Shown: piece by piece, positions 1 through 13,500 of the stretch
Layout: every line of letters begins with the position of its first letter
Numbering within the stretch: position 1 is the stretch's first letter
Assembly: GCA_028554795.2 (NCBI GenBank)
Contig: CM068825.1
Location: 153,342,053-153,406,052 of the forward strand
Length of the DNA: 64,000 nt
Source: Sinohyriopsis cumingii
Taxonomy: Eukaryota > Mollusca > Bivalvia > Unionida > Unionidae
Direction of reading: 5' to 3'
Program-made: the position numbers and the translations under genes
Notes under the pieces: generated by a model
Told to the model about the DNA's origin: nothing
The model's database searches: none
The model's input: the letters and a program-made list of their open reading frames with translations, nothing else

Positions 1-218
1 ACCTACTGGGGACGTTTATGTGTTAGAATAACAAGTTTGTTTGTATCTGTACTACACTTCATGCATCGTTTAGTTTCTGAATGGAATTTTTTATTAAGCC
101 AAGTGCCCTCGAAGTTTAAAACCATTTCTTCAGAAATCACTGTTGCATGTCTATTATCCCAATTTTAACTTGAAAATTATGTGATTTAATTTGAAAGCTT
201 TTTCTTCCATTCTGATAG
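1..218 (+). other. Intron sequence upstream of first visible lipase exon
   Basis: AT-rich non-coding sequence ending in a pyrimidine-rich acceptor (AG at 217-218) before the first recognisable exon of lipase gene A. It is presumably intron 1. The signal-peptide exon would lie left of the window. Confidence 0.6.
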
Positions 219-486
219 ACACAGCTGATAACAAGCAAGGGATATCCATGCGAGAATCATTATGTCACAACTGAGGACGGCTTTGTGCTCAATCTTCAGA
301 GAATTCCACATGGAAAGAAAAACACGGGTAAAGAAGGTATGTGTGAGATAGATATTTAGACGGATGGATGGATGGACATACACACATACATACATACATG
401 CAGATAGATAGGTCATGAAGCAGACAACAAATGATGGTGTAATGATAGTATGGTAGTAATGGAAAAGAGTGAGAGAGCGAGCGAGC

Positions 487-538
<52 letters not shown>

Positions 539-3500
539 TGAACACATTTATGAATCATACGAAATATAAACGCTGTGGTGTTATAGAAGAAGAAGAAAAG
601 ACGATGACAAGTGAAGATATATTGTACTCAGATATGTACGTGTGTGCATGTGTGTTTGTCTTTAAAAATATTTAAAAAATCAATTACAGGGAAGACAACC
701 AAACCAGTAGTTCTCGTGCAGCACGGCCTTCTGGCCAGCTCTACATGTTTCTTGGAAAATTTGGCGAACGAGAGTCTGGGCTTCATCTTGGCTGACGCAG
801 GCATGGACGTATGGTTGGGGAACAGTCGAGGGAACTTCTACTCCAGGAAACACAAGACTCTAAAACCGTCAGATAAGGAGTTCTGGGCATGGAGGTTGGT
901 ACAAATTGACAAACTCGTGCTCATTTTTACGCACAGTGAACAATTTCAATCATTTGGTGGAGTTGGCTGTTTAGTTGCATTTTCATAAGCACATTCAAAT
1001 GTTGTCACCAATGATATTGTAACACGCAAGAGGGTCCCACTGCTGACCGAATCAAAACAACTATTGCCTGAATCTGGCTTGAAGTCCATGTTTTCCCTAT
1101 TAGGGACCTTAAGACAACAATCGTTATCAAATGAAGGGTTCTTAGGCGCGTAAATACTAAAAATAATTTTTCTTTCTAAGTACCCAGTGCCCTCACATCC
1201 CAAAACTTTAAACTGATATTAGCATGAGTTTTTCTTTGCTTCACGTTGGTAAGCCTTTCCAAGCCGACAAGATTGGTACTTTACCTCATGCTTCACAAAA
1301 CACCACCCAAACACGTTGCACAAAGAAGTATTCATATATCAAATTATTAAATACGTATACGTTAAAATATCCCGAGAATTTCTTACGTTAAGAAACTTCT
1401 GAGGGTCCATTTTACAAAACAGATCCTACTGTGCATTATGCTTGTCTGCTTTTAGAAATTGGCTAACTACTCGGTTTGAGAAATATCTTCCCAACACATA
1501 CTCCCCATAATCAAACAAATTAATCACTAAAATCTAACAAAGCTATTAATAAATGCAGACGTAAATTCATGTAGCACGAATCCTAGGTTTTTACAATATT
1601 GTATGCATGCTGCATCCGATTCTTTACTTAAAATTAGATATGACATATATTACAAACTTTCATTGGACTAAAGTAGAACTGATAAGGTCACCACAAACTC
1701 TTTCACGCTAAGATCTGACAAGGTCATGTTTTGGTGGTCGCTCTTGTTGCAGCTTTGATAATTTTGGTTGAAATCGAGGTCCATAGCCGTTCGTTTTATT
1801 TTGCCAATACATGTCCATCACTGCTGAGAAACAAAGATTGAAGCTGCTTTTAAAAGGAATTTTTTGACTGTTCCATAAACTTCATCATGGAAATAACCAG
1901 AACATTATCCATTATATACATTTGCCCAATTTCAGCGTAAAACATGCAGAGATTTGATTTTAGTCAGATTGTTGCTTGTTCCAAAAATTTCGAACATGCC
2001 TGATTTTTTTTACGGTCAAGTGTAATCACCCTTAGGTAGAATCATCGATTGACATTTGATAGAGTTTGCATGATTAGAATCTGTTAGGGACCGACCTTTT
2101 AGTTTTCAGCCGATTGTTTTTTGGTGGTGAACTGATTTTTTAGTGCAAGCCAGAATATTTTAATTCATTTCAAGTCATGATACTATATTTCCGCTAATAT
2201 ATTCAGTATATGTTTTTTATTTCTGTAAATCACAGCAAGAATAGTTTTAGGTCATTCGAGGACCAGAAGTTTTGCTTGTACAAAATGCAGCCCCACCCTC
2301 ACGCTCTGAAGTTAAAAATGGTCTGCCCATTCGTATTCTTTGTTGAATAACCAATTACGCTTACTTTACACTGAACTTATATTACATACTCAGTATCGCC
2401 ATCATGTATTCCAGGAATTCTATTAAATTGCAACACCAGTCTGCTTTGAATAGCTTTAGTTAGGTATATAATGTATGCTACTTATTATTAGCATTGTACT
2501 CCACACTTAACAAGGGCGTCGGAACTAAAAAGACCGCTATGACCACAACAAAGTTTTGTAGAGAGTAAATGATGTCCACTCCTACCCCCGATTTTGACAA
2601 AGTGCCTCTGCCCCGAAACGGCCATCCAAATGGGCATTAGAGATTGTTTCGAAGCCCTTTAATTAAGTTGATATAATACTAGAAATGCAAAACTATTTTC
2701 ATTAAACATTTAGTTATGATGAGGTTGGGATTATTATCTGTTATTTTTCTTCTGAAGCTGGGATGAAATGGCCAAATACGACATGCCCGCCAACATAGAA
2801 TACATATTAGACTTAACTGGTGCCAAACAACTCACTTACATTGGGCATTCTCAAGGGACGGAAATGGCCTTCGGACGACTTAGTGAAGATGCGGAACTCA
2901 ACAAAATGATCAATCTCTTCGTGGCATTGGCGCCTGTTGCAAACCTTGGCAATATAAAGGGACCTGTTAAGGTCTTTGCTCCGTATTCGAAGGATATAGA
3001 GGTAAGCACGCGCGCTTCATGCACACGCATGCATCAAAACAAATAGACATGTAATATTTCGTTTTCTTCAGTTATAAGTCAACGGACAGCTTGTGCATCA
3101 AGAGAAACAGAAAAAATACACTCTGGAATGAAATGATTATTGTAAAAATATCACTTATTTAACCCATGTATTAAAAAATTCGGGGATATCGTAATAGCCT
3201 CGCTCGCCATCTCTCTCTGTCTCTGTCTCTCTCATTTTCCCCTAAACCTCTTCTTGTAATTTCGCGAAGCTTTGGAGTGTGCTTCCCCAGGCGTCTTTTT
3301 CTACGATAGGGGTGTCATCTTTGGATACCTCCTGTGGGTTCCATAGAAGGGGTGACAAAGGTCAAAGATGTGTGTGTGTGTGTGTGATTTGGACTTTTAA
3401 CACTAACCTCTTAATGCTGAGGGCCAAGCGAGGCAGCTGCTAGTACCATGTTTTAATAGTCTTTGGTATGACTCGACCGGGATTCGAACTCGCGATCTCT

Positions 3501-4494
3501 CGCATTTTCCAAACTTTCTTACCATGCTTACTACATGCAATCATCGCAGGAAGACACGTTATATATTTGACGGATTTTACATCATGAACTCACTTCTAGT
3601 GTGGGCATTTGCGAATGCGAATGCGAGCCATTGCAGGTGCTCCAGTTGTATGATACTTATAATAATTATGTAAATTCGTATGAGAAAAAAGTTGAGACAG
3701 ATAGATTCGGACGTACAGAGACGGACAGACAGACGGACGTGCATGATTATGTCTCGGAGTCACCCTGTGCCACTTTAAGTGTACAAACTATTTCAAAGCT
3801 CGTAGATTCGATATACTTATAGGATATTTGTAGACTCAATAATTTTAAATAAAAGCCTATTTCATTAACATACTTCAGCGAATAATGCAGATGAATACAG
3901 CGAAGAAATCCTGACCATATGCAAATATTATAAGGGGCTATGAATAACAGTAAAATGAATTTTAATTTTTTTCAGGCATTTTTCGACACATTAGGAATTT
4001 ATGAATTCCTGCCGGATACGAAGGTCAACCAATGGCTTGCAAAGAACTTCTGCGACAAAGAAATCCCTGAATTCTTATGTGAAAATGTCCTGTTCTTACT
4101 ATGTGGATTTGACTACAAGGAAACAAACATGGTATTTTGGACTAAATAATGTATTGGTTCTCAGATAAAAATTTTGGGTAGTCTACGATTACTAAAACCG
4201 TTCCAATTATAGATAGTGGATAATCTCCTCATAAATATAAAACAGCAAAGAACATAAATACTTTTCTAAAAAGATGGATAAAGCTATTCTACACAACGCA
4301 GAAATTGTGTCAAACAATACCGCTATGAGATTTTCATGAACGTTGCATTGTGATTTCCACGCAGTAAAATATGTATTTTTTTCTTCCCAGGTATCTTTGT
4401 ATACTTTCAATATTTCAGAGCCGTGTACCAGTCTATGTGGGACATAACCCTGCTGGAACCTCTGTCCAGAACATGCTGCATTATGCACAGGTAG

Positions 4495-4538
<44 letters not shown>

Positions 4539-7500
4539 TATATTTAAATGCGTTGTGGGGAACCGGGACCCTGCAACGACTGTTTCTTTTCCTCCGTATT
4601 TAATGCGGCCTTGAATAGATGTATCATCAGTATTCAAACGAAAAGTCACGTATTGTATCCAATTTTCATATCTTGCAAAAACAATTTAGGAATGCCTGTA
4701 GTGCAGGGAAAGTTAATTAATTTATCATATAAATTCTTTTTGTTTTTATAGTTAAATTTTTCAGAATGTTGATACTTTATCTCAAATTTCAAGAGTTCAT
4801 CATTATTATGTCCAATTATGGTCAATGTTTTTTTGTTCTACATTATTATGTACTATTATGGTCGTGTTAATTTTGCTCCTCATTATGTTCCTTTATGGTC
4901 GTTTTGTTCTACATTATTATATCCCATTAAGGCCAGTGTTAGTCTTTTTTTTATACATTATTATGTCCCATTAAGGTCAGTGCTAGTATTGTTCCACATT
5001 ATTATGTCCCATTATGGTCAGTGTTAGTCTTGTTCCACATTATTATCTCCCATTAAGGTCAGTGTTAGTCTTTTTGTACGTTATTATGTCCCATTATGGT
5101 CAGTGTTAGTTTTGTTTTACATTATGCGTCATTAAGGTCAGTGTTGGTCTTGTTCTACATTATTATGTCCCATTATGGTCAGTGTTAGACTTGTTCTACA
5201 TTATTATGTCCCATTAAGGTCAGTGTTAGTCATGCTCTACATTATTATGTCCCATTATGGTCAGTGTTTGTCTTGCTCTACATTATGCGTCATTAAGGTC
5301 AGTGTTAGTCTTGCTCTACATTATGCGTCATTAAGGTCAGTGTTTGTCTTGTTCTACATTATTATGTCCCATTATGGTCAGTGTTAATCTTGTTCTACAT
5401 GTTTATGTCCCATTATGGTCAGTGTTAGTCTTGTTCTACATTATTATGTCCCATTATGGTCAGTGTTAGACTTGTTCTACATTAGTATGTCCCATTATGG
5501 TCAGTGTTAGTGTTGTTCTACATTATTATATCCCATTAAGGTCAGTGTTAGTCTTGCTCTACATTATTATGTCCCATTATGGTCAGTGTTAGTCTTGCTC
5601 TACATTATGCGTCATTAAGGTCAGTGTTTGTCTTGTTCTACATTATTATGTCCCATTACAGCCAGTGTTAGTCATGCTCTACATTATTATGTCTCATTAT
5701 GGTAAGTGTTAGTCTTGTTCCACATTATTATGTCCCATTACAGCCAGTGTTAGTCATGCTCTACATTATTATGTCTCATTATGGTCAGTGTTAGTCTTAT
5801 TCTACATTATGATGTCCCATTATGGTCAGTGTTAGTGTTGTTCTACATTATTTTATCCCATTAAGGTCAGTGTTAGTCTTGCTCTACATTATTATGTGCC
5901 ATTAAGGTCAGTGTTAGTCTTATTCTACATTATTATGTCCCATTATGGTCAGTGTTAGTCTTGCTCTACATTATTATGTCCCATTAAGGTCAGTGTTAGT
6001 CTTGCTCTACATTATGCGTCATTAAGGTCAGTGTTTCTCTTGTTCACATTATTATGTCCCATTATGGTCAGTGTTAATCTTGTTCTACATTTTTATGTCC
6101 CATTATGGTCAGTGTTAGACTTGTTCTACATTATTATGTTCCATTAAGGTCAGTGTTAGTCATGCTCTACATTATTATGTCCCATTATGGTCAGTGTTAG
6201 TCTTGTTCTACATTATGCGTCATTAAGGTCAGTGTTAGTCATGCTCTACATTATGCGTCATTAAGGTCAGTGTTTGTCTTGTTCTACATTATTATGTCCC
6301 ATTATGGTCAGTGTTAATCTTGTTCTACATGTTTATGTCCCATTATGGTCAGTGTTAGTCTTGTTCTACATTATTATGTCCCATTATGGTCAGTGTTAGA
6401 CTTGTTCTACATTAGTATGTCCCATTATGGTCAGTGTTAGTGTTGTTCTACATTATTATATCCCATTAAGGTCAGTGTTAGTCTTGCTCTACATTATTAT
6501 ATCCCATTATGGTCAGTGTTAGTGTTGTTCTACATTATTATATCCCATTAAGGTCAGTGTTAGTCTTGCTCTACATTATTATATCCCATTATGGTCAGTG
6601 TTAGTCTTTCTCTACATTATGCCTCATTAAGGTCAGTGTTTGTCTTGTTCTACATTATTATATCCCATTATGGTCAGTGTTAGTCTTGCTCTACATTATG
6701 CGTCATTAAGGTCAGTGTTTGTCTTGTTCTACATTATTATGTCCCATTATGGTCATTGTTAGTCTTGCTCTACATTATGCGTCATTAAGGTCAGTGTTTG
6801 TCTTGTTCTACATTATTATATCCCATTATGGTCAGTGTTAGTCTTGTTCTACATTATTATATCCCATTAAGGTCGGTGTTAGTCTTGCTCTACATTATTA
6901 TGTCCCATTAAGGTCAGTGTTAGTCATGCTCTACATTATGCGTCATTAAGGTCAGTGTTTGTCTTGTTCTACATTATTATGTCCCATTACGGCCAGTGTT
7001 AGTCTTGCTCTACATTATTATGTCCCATTAAGGTCAGTGTTAGTCATGCTCTACATTATTATGTCTCGTTATGGTCAGTGTTAGTCTTGTTCTACATTAT
7101 TATGTCCCATTACGGTCAGTGTTAGTCTTATTCTATATTATTATGTCCCATTACGGTCAGTGTTAGTCTTATTCTACATTATGTCCCATTATGGTCAGTG
7201 TTAGTCTTATTCTACATTATTATGTCCCATTATGGTCAGTGTTAGTCTTATTCTACATTATTATGTCCCATTATGGTCAGTGTTAGTCCTGTTTTTACTT
7301 CATTACGATTAATTTTATCTTTCAGTCAGTAAATTCAGGTTTATTCCAGAAATTCGATTATGGTTCTGCAGATGAAAACATGCGACATTATAACCAGGTA
7401 GGTCCTAGCAACACCGTTTAATTGCTTACCTCATTGCTGAAATTAAATTCTCAGATCGATGCAAAATAAGGAATCATAAATCCAGATATGCCATTCATAT

Positions 7501-10500
7501 CAATAAGTCCAAGAGAAGGAGGGAATTTCTTTAAAAAACAAAACGCTGACACGATCAAATGATATTTAGAGAATGTCAGTGATGTGCCCGGACTATGCAT
7601 CAAAACGTGATTTCTTCATATAGACAATGGGCAATAACTCTTGCCTATTATTTTCCTTGCCACCGCCAGGTGCTGAGAGTTATAAGCTGTGCGATATTGA
7701 GCATGGATGCTCGTATAGCGGGTGCTGGAGGGTTGGGTTGGGAGGTTTTTAAAGCAATGTGATTGGGTACGTATTGTCCTTGAAACACACTGATGTTAGG
7801 AGAATAGGTAATAGGAGGAGGGGATGCTGATCTTGACTTATCTCTCAGGTATCTTTCCAGGAAAATGTTGCTCGGTTCCCCATGTGAACAATAACCGTTT
7901 CTCCTTACCGATATACAGCACAGCCTAAGGTCGCATGATTGTGACGTTTATGCTGTTAAGAAGACAGGTATCGAAATATTCTTATCTACAAAATTCACTG
8001 TCGAATCCAGTAAAGCCAACAGGCTATGTTGACTATTACATGGGTCTGATGGTCATCTGGGCCGCTGACACAGGATCTACCAGATCCTTAGTTTGTCTCT
8101 ACGAACCTAAATCTCTGAGATAAAAACTGTATACGGCTGACTCTGCATGCCAGCCAACCGCTTCTACTATGTCTCGGATAGAAATTTTGCGTTCCAACTG
8201 AGGCTCACAGAGATCACTCTAATCTCATGAGCTGAAATCTTCATGAGACGACTTTGATCTTGTGATATTTCAGAGTAGGTTCAGCGTAGAACCTACCTCA
8301 GCCACGACGACAGGGTTTCAGGGGTGATATCTTGCTTTCATGCTTTCACTGGAAGAAAGAGTCGTTGCCGCGTGCAAGGACTTGCCTTCTTGCGTTTCAA
8401 GAATTGTTTGAGAGCACGAACATGGTGTTGCATGGCTGCTGTTCTCCATTTGTCTATGGAGGAGAGAGAAATGTGTATGACAATTTTCTGATTGCCCATT
8501 GATTGTAACCTAGTTGTGGCGTTTGATAGGGTTGGGGAGGGGTGCTTCCAATATATTATTTAAATTACCATAGAAGTTCCACATCGGGCTCGATTTTGTA
8601 GGGAGTGGAAAAAGTGATAGAGAGAGGTAAGGCTCCGAGCCCCCAGTCAGCAATGCCGACAGTTAAATTATTGAGAACACAAAAGGTGAAATTAAAAAGA
8701 AAAACAATTTAATACAATTCAAAATTCAAATGATAATAATTTCCCAATCACTCTTCTTCCTCTCGACCAAGTGATAGCCTATTGCATCCTTTGATTTATA
8801 GTGTGAGAACGCGTTTCCACCTGTCCTTGTTTTCTACTCATCTGTATCTCTCCTATCCCACCAATTTCTTCTGTCTTTCCGACTTCCTTCCTAACTTCTT
8901 CTGCAAGACTGCTCCTTCTCCAATTCATCTTCCTCGACTCCTTCTCCTCCTTGACTCTGCTCTCCAACTAGCCTTCGATTCACAATCGACTTCTCCACTA
9001 ATCTCGATTCCGTCTCTCTCCTAGAGACTCGGGACTAAACCACACCGGAAGTCTGTCCCCTAAAAGCTTCCTGTGAAAACACAAGGATGTTAGCATATTT
9101 CCTTATCCATCTCGTCTCAAACTAAGCCAACAATCAATCGTCAGATAAAGGCTATTACATTTTTCGGTCACGCATTCGTGCACATCGCAATACCCATAAG
9201 TTCTTAAATGGTAAACAACGTCGTAATAAAAGCACAGTATCAACTACTTATCATACAGACATCAATAAATTGCGTCACATCAGTATATATATTCTTAATC
9301 TCATTATACTGAACAATAGCACAGCAATCAGACACATTCTGTACATTACACTCTCACAAGTGTACACAAATATTCAGATATCCATATTAACTAATTTTAC
9401 ACACTGCAACAATTTTCGAAAGTTACAATTCAATTCAACAGTTGCAAAATCTAGAATATCATATGATTAAGTGTACCAGTTTACTACGAAGTAAACAAAT
9501 ACTGAATTGCAATATTAAGTCTAACCACGAGCTAGCAATCTACATAATTCTTTACATAATCATAGCTCATTTCTCAAATATGCATGTAAATTAAACACTA
9601 CAAAGGTAATTCTACGTACTAACGATTCTAGTAATGAAGTATACATACTGCACATAATTACAATTACAATGCCATAATAGTCTGCAACAATGGAGCAAAT
9701 AATTCACTGACCTTTACGAAGCTTTGTCTTTCCTTAGAATTTCCTAAGTTTTCCCGCCAATTTACGAGTGGCTTTCCGGGAGTTATTGCCTTAATTTTCG
9801 AGCACGATGTTTCACAATTACTGAAGTTTCTAGTCTAAATTACTCAATTAAATTCGGATTGAAATAGTGACCACGCCCTCTCTCAATTCCGATTGGATAT
9901 CGATTCTGCCCTGTTCTATTCAACTTAGCAGACAATGCTCCTACCGTCTGTCAACGTGGTGAGATTTACGACACCAATAAGGGTCCTTTGTTCTTGAACA
10001 AAGCTTTCAACGTCCACATGTGATTTTTGACACCCAACAAACCTGGCTCTCGTAACAATTACGAACAGGACCACTATAGCCGCGGAGTCTAACCTATATA
10101 CATAGATTCTAACCAATTCCTTTGTCCTTGACTTACGTAATCACGGGCATGCAACGTGACACTAGTCTTGGATACAAAGCCTGGTTTTGTCACGACCACC
10201 ACTGAACCATTCGGATCAGAACTGAAGATAGTTCGGATCAACTGAAAAGGTATGTAATTCGTTCACCCTATATATTGACGTTAAGGAAACATGTTTTGTA
10301 TGATAGCTGCTTCGGCGAAGTGCGAGCTAAAGGCTCGAACTTATTTGAATTGAGTCATGTTTAGCTCCCAGAACAGATTCCGTTTGGGAAACAGGGTGAG
10401 TGGAGTTGGTCGCCGATTTTAAAAGTGGTTAACAAATCCGATAGATCTGTATCATGACCGATATAGTAGCCTTTGATAGTAATTGGAATCAAGTTTTCTC

Positions 10501-13500
10501 CTCGAAAATCCAGAGAAAAAAGTAGGTCAGTTGGACAATTGAGACATTAAAAGAGATAATGTTATTGATTTAGCACAATTCCTTGAACACCTGCATTTTT
10601 TCCCTCACAAGCCTTAATATAGGAGGGCCATCTTGCTCGTGAGATTCTCTCCACAATAGGTTGAATTATTTGTTCCGCATGGCTCTCCGAACAAGAACCA
10701 TGCATGAAAAATAAGATGTTCCGGGTAGGGATGGAACACTTGCGTCTGTGGTTGCTTGAAAAGATTCGGCCTGGCCGGAATCTTCCTGGGTAAATCTATG
10801 TCTAGATATAATAGATCTTTGACTCAGTACTTGTCCCATCTGAGAGTGTCTATCGGAATCATTTTGCGATTCAGACCGCATAACTTCTGGAATATTTTAG
10901 GTACCAAAACTGTGGAAGGGTAGGTGAAGGCCCATAATCCATAGCTTATTGACAATGCGTCCACGGCTCACGCGTCTGGATCTGGAACTTTGGAGACGAA
11001 GATGAAAACGTGTAGTTCTACCATGTCGCAAATAAGTCTATCGTCGGGCGCCCACAAAGTGCGTAAATCCAAAAAAAGGCTTACGGGTAAGAGACCATTC
11101 TGTGTGAATGATTCGACCATTCCTAGTCTGCTGAAATATATCGCATTTGTACATTTATGTTGACTACTTCTCACCAAAGAAGAAACTACCAAATCAGAAC
11201 ACACAGGTCGGGTGATTTGGTGTCCCTACTAGGTAGGTCACTACTATCGAGTTGTTGGACATTAGGAGGAACATTCGACTTGAAAGACCATCCTTCCAGA
11301 ACTAGAAGACAGAAGACGTTGATATCAGCTTTCATACCTAGAACGTTGATGTGGAGGAGCCGATCCCCTGGCTCCAACGTACCACTGACAATAGTTAAGT
11401 CTGACATCAAATGGAAGTCTCAACAGTTTGTACTGGCATTGGTATATACCGTCATTTCCTTCTGTGGCTTCTACAGAGAGACCCCTGACATAAGTCAATT
11501 CAGGCTGTGCCAATGACAGAGGAATTATCATTCTGCGGGTGTGATCATGACTTGTTGATCGAGGAAATCGGAGAATGTGCGTCACTGAACTAGCAGTATC
11601 ATCTGTAAGGGGCGCATAAAAAGATGGCCGAGCGGAATCAAGTAATATTGTCGCACTGAATAAGCAGAGGATCTGCAAAAATGCTTTCGCTGAAATTCAA
11701 GTCTTGTTGGAAAGGGACTACACCAGTTCGACGGTCCTGCTAAAGCGATCGAGTAGAAACCGTAACCGAATGAGGTTGGTGAGAAATTAACCCAGGTGGA
11801 CAAAACACAGGGACGTTGAAGGTCGGATTTGTCCCCATTCATAAGAAAGCCTAGTGACGCTGTGTGGATAGGTATCTGAAAATAATAGTCGATCAGATCG
11901 AGACTGACGGCATACTCATCCTTCCTGATGAAGAGATGGATTTATCTCACAGTCTCCATCTTGAATTTTGGTGGTAGAATGTATTGATTGAGGTGACTCG
12001 GATCGATGATCGCTCTCAAATTCCCGTTCGTCTGCTGAATGAGAAAAACCCTGAATTAAACCCATGGTGATTATGGTTTCTGTACAATCTTCACCGCCCG
12101 ATTGGCGATAAGTGTCCGTATCTCCCTTTGTGAAAAACATCTTTCAACCCGGTCTGACGGTATTTACATATGAAGGGGTGAAGGAGAAAGGGGAGGGGTT
12201 GGATAAACGAAATCTGAAGCCCTTCCGAAACGATTTGGATTACCCAATCATCCTGAGGGAAAAGAGTTATCCACTGAGCGTGAAAATGTTGGAGACGGTA
12301 GGCTGGCTACGGGTGGTGGGGTTAGCATGTCAGCATCTGTCAATGGGAGGTTTGAAGACAGAGAAACTCGGTTTCTTGCCTCCATGGTAATTTTGATTAG
12401 ACTGTTTTCTTCTGTCATTGGGCTGGAATCTATACAGAGTCCTTGACTATAGAGATCCCTTGTCCCTATTCCGCCTAATATCCCTCTTTTGTGGTTGTGA
12501 CGGATTGTTCCGAAATGCCGAAGTGGGGTGGGAGGCAAGTTGGGGGTAGTTCCTGAGCTTCCGGCCTCCGAACTTATTCAATCTTTCCTTCAAAAAGTAA
12601 AGGTGGCACATTCGGGGTAGTTCTTATCACCAGACTGTGGTGTGGCTTAAGTGACATGCAACGTAAGGCACGCGTAATGTGTGACCAAATCCAAATAGGC
12701 GGAAGCTGTAAAAGCATTTCCCAGAGAGTAGTGAGCTGCTCTATTGATTACTCGAACACTTCCGGCTGTCACTTTCTAGGCGTGGTCGTTGCCTGATTTA
12801 TCTACCAGTTGGAAAATGGTTAATGATGCTAAGTCAATCATAGAGAAAGTAACAACTACATTCCTGACTAGCTTGGAAGTATCCCTAAGCACATATTTGT
12901 CCACATCATACAACGTTGGCAGGGACATGTGTACTGCCACCATATTTTTGTCTAGTGCTGGGACGTTTGTACAAAAGGCATCTGACTGTGTCTCGTACCA
13001 ACGGTATGAGGATGCCACTGATACTTGGCTTTCTGTAAAGAAAGCCTTGGCATTAGCTGGATCCCTAATCCGATCTGATAGACGATCATTAATTTCTTTT
13101 ATTTTCCAAGATTAGGGAAGTACCCAGAAAGGCGGTGTATCTTCATCGTCAGTGTCTATAGACGCCTTAAACTTATAATTCGTTGTGGCTGTAGGGTTTG
13201 GAAAGGCGCTCTGGATCCGGTAACAGACTAAAACTGTAAACTAAATTCCGTCTTTTCCATATTGGGACCGGAATATGTCTGGTTTGGAGTCAGTTCGACG
13301 TAATCGTTTGTAAGTCTTGATCTTTGTCAGCCTGCATTTCTGGGTATACCATTCCAGGAGGTAAAGATGACGATATTCCGTCATCTCTATCTAGTTCACT
13401 GATTCTGGCTTGAGGAAACGCAGTGAATGTTGGGATGGCTGGATCGGTCGGTCGCATTTGTCTCGCATGGACCGACGGATGTTTTTCCGGGCGAAACCAT

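Noticed and set aside
186-675. Overlapping ORFs with Ser-Leu or Arg-Glu repeats
   Set aside because: They translate a (GA)n microsatellite inside a lipase intron.
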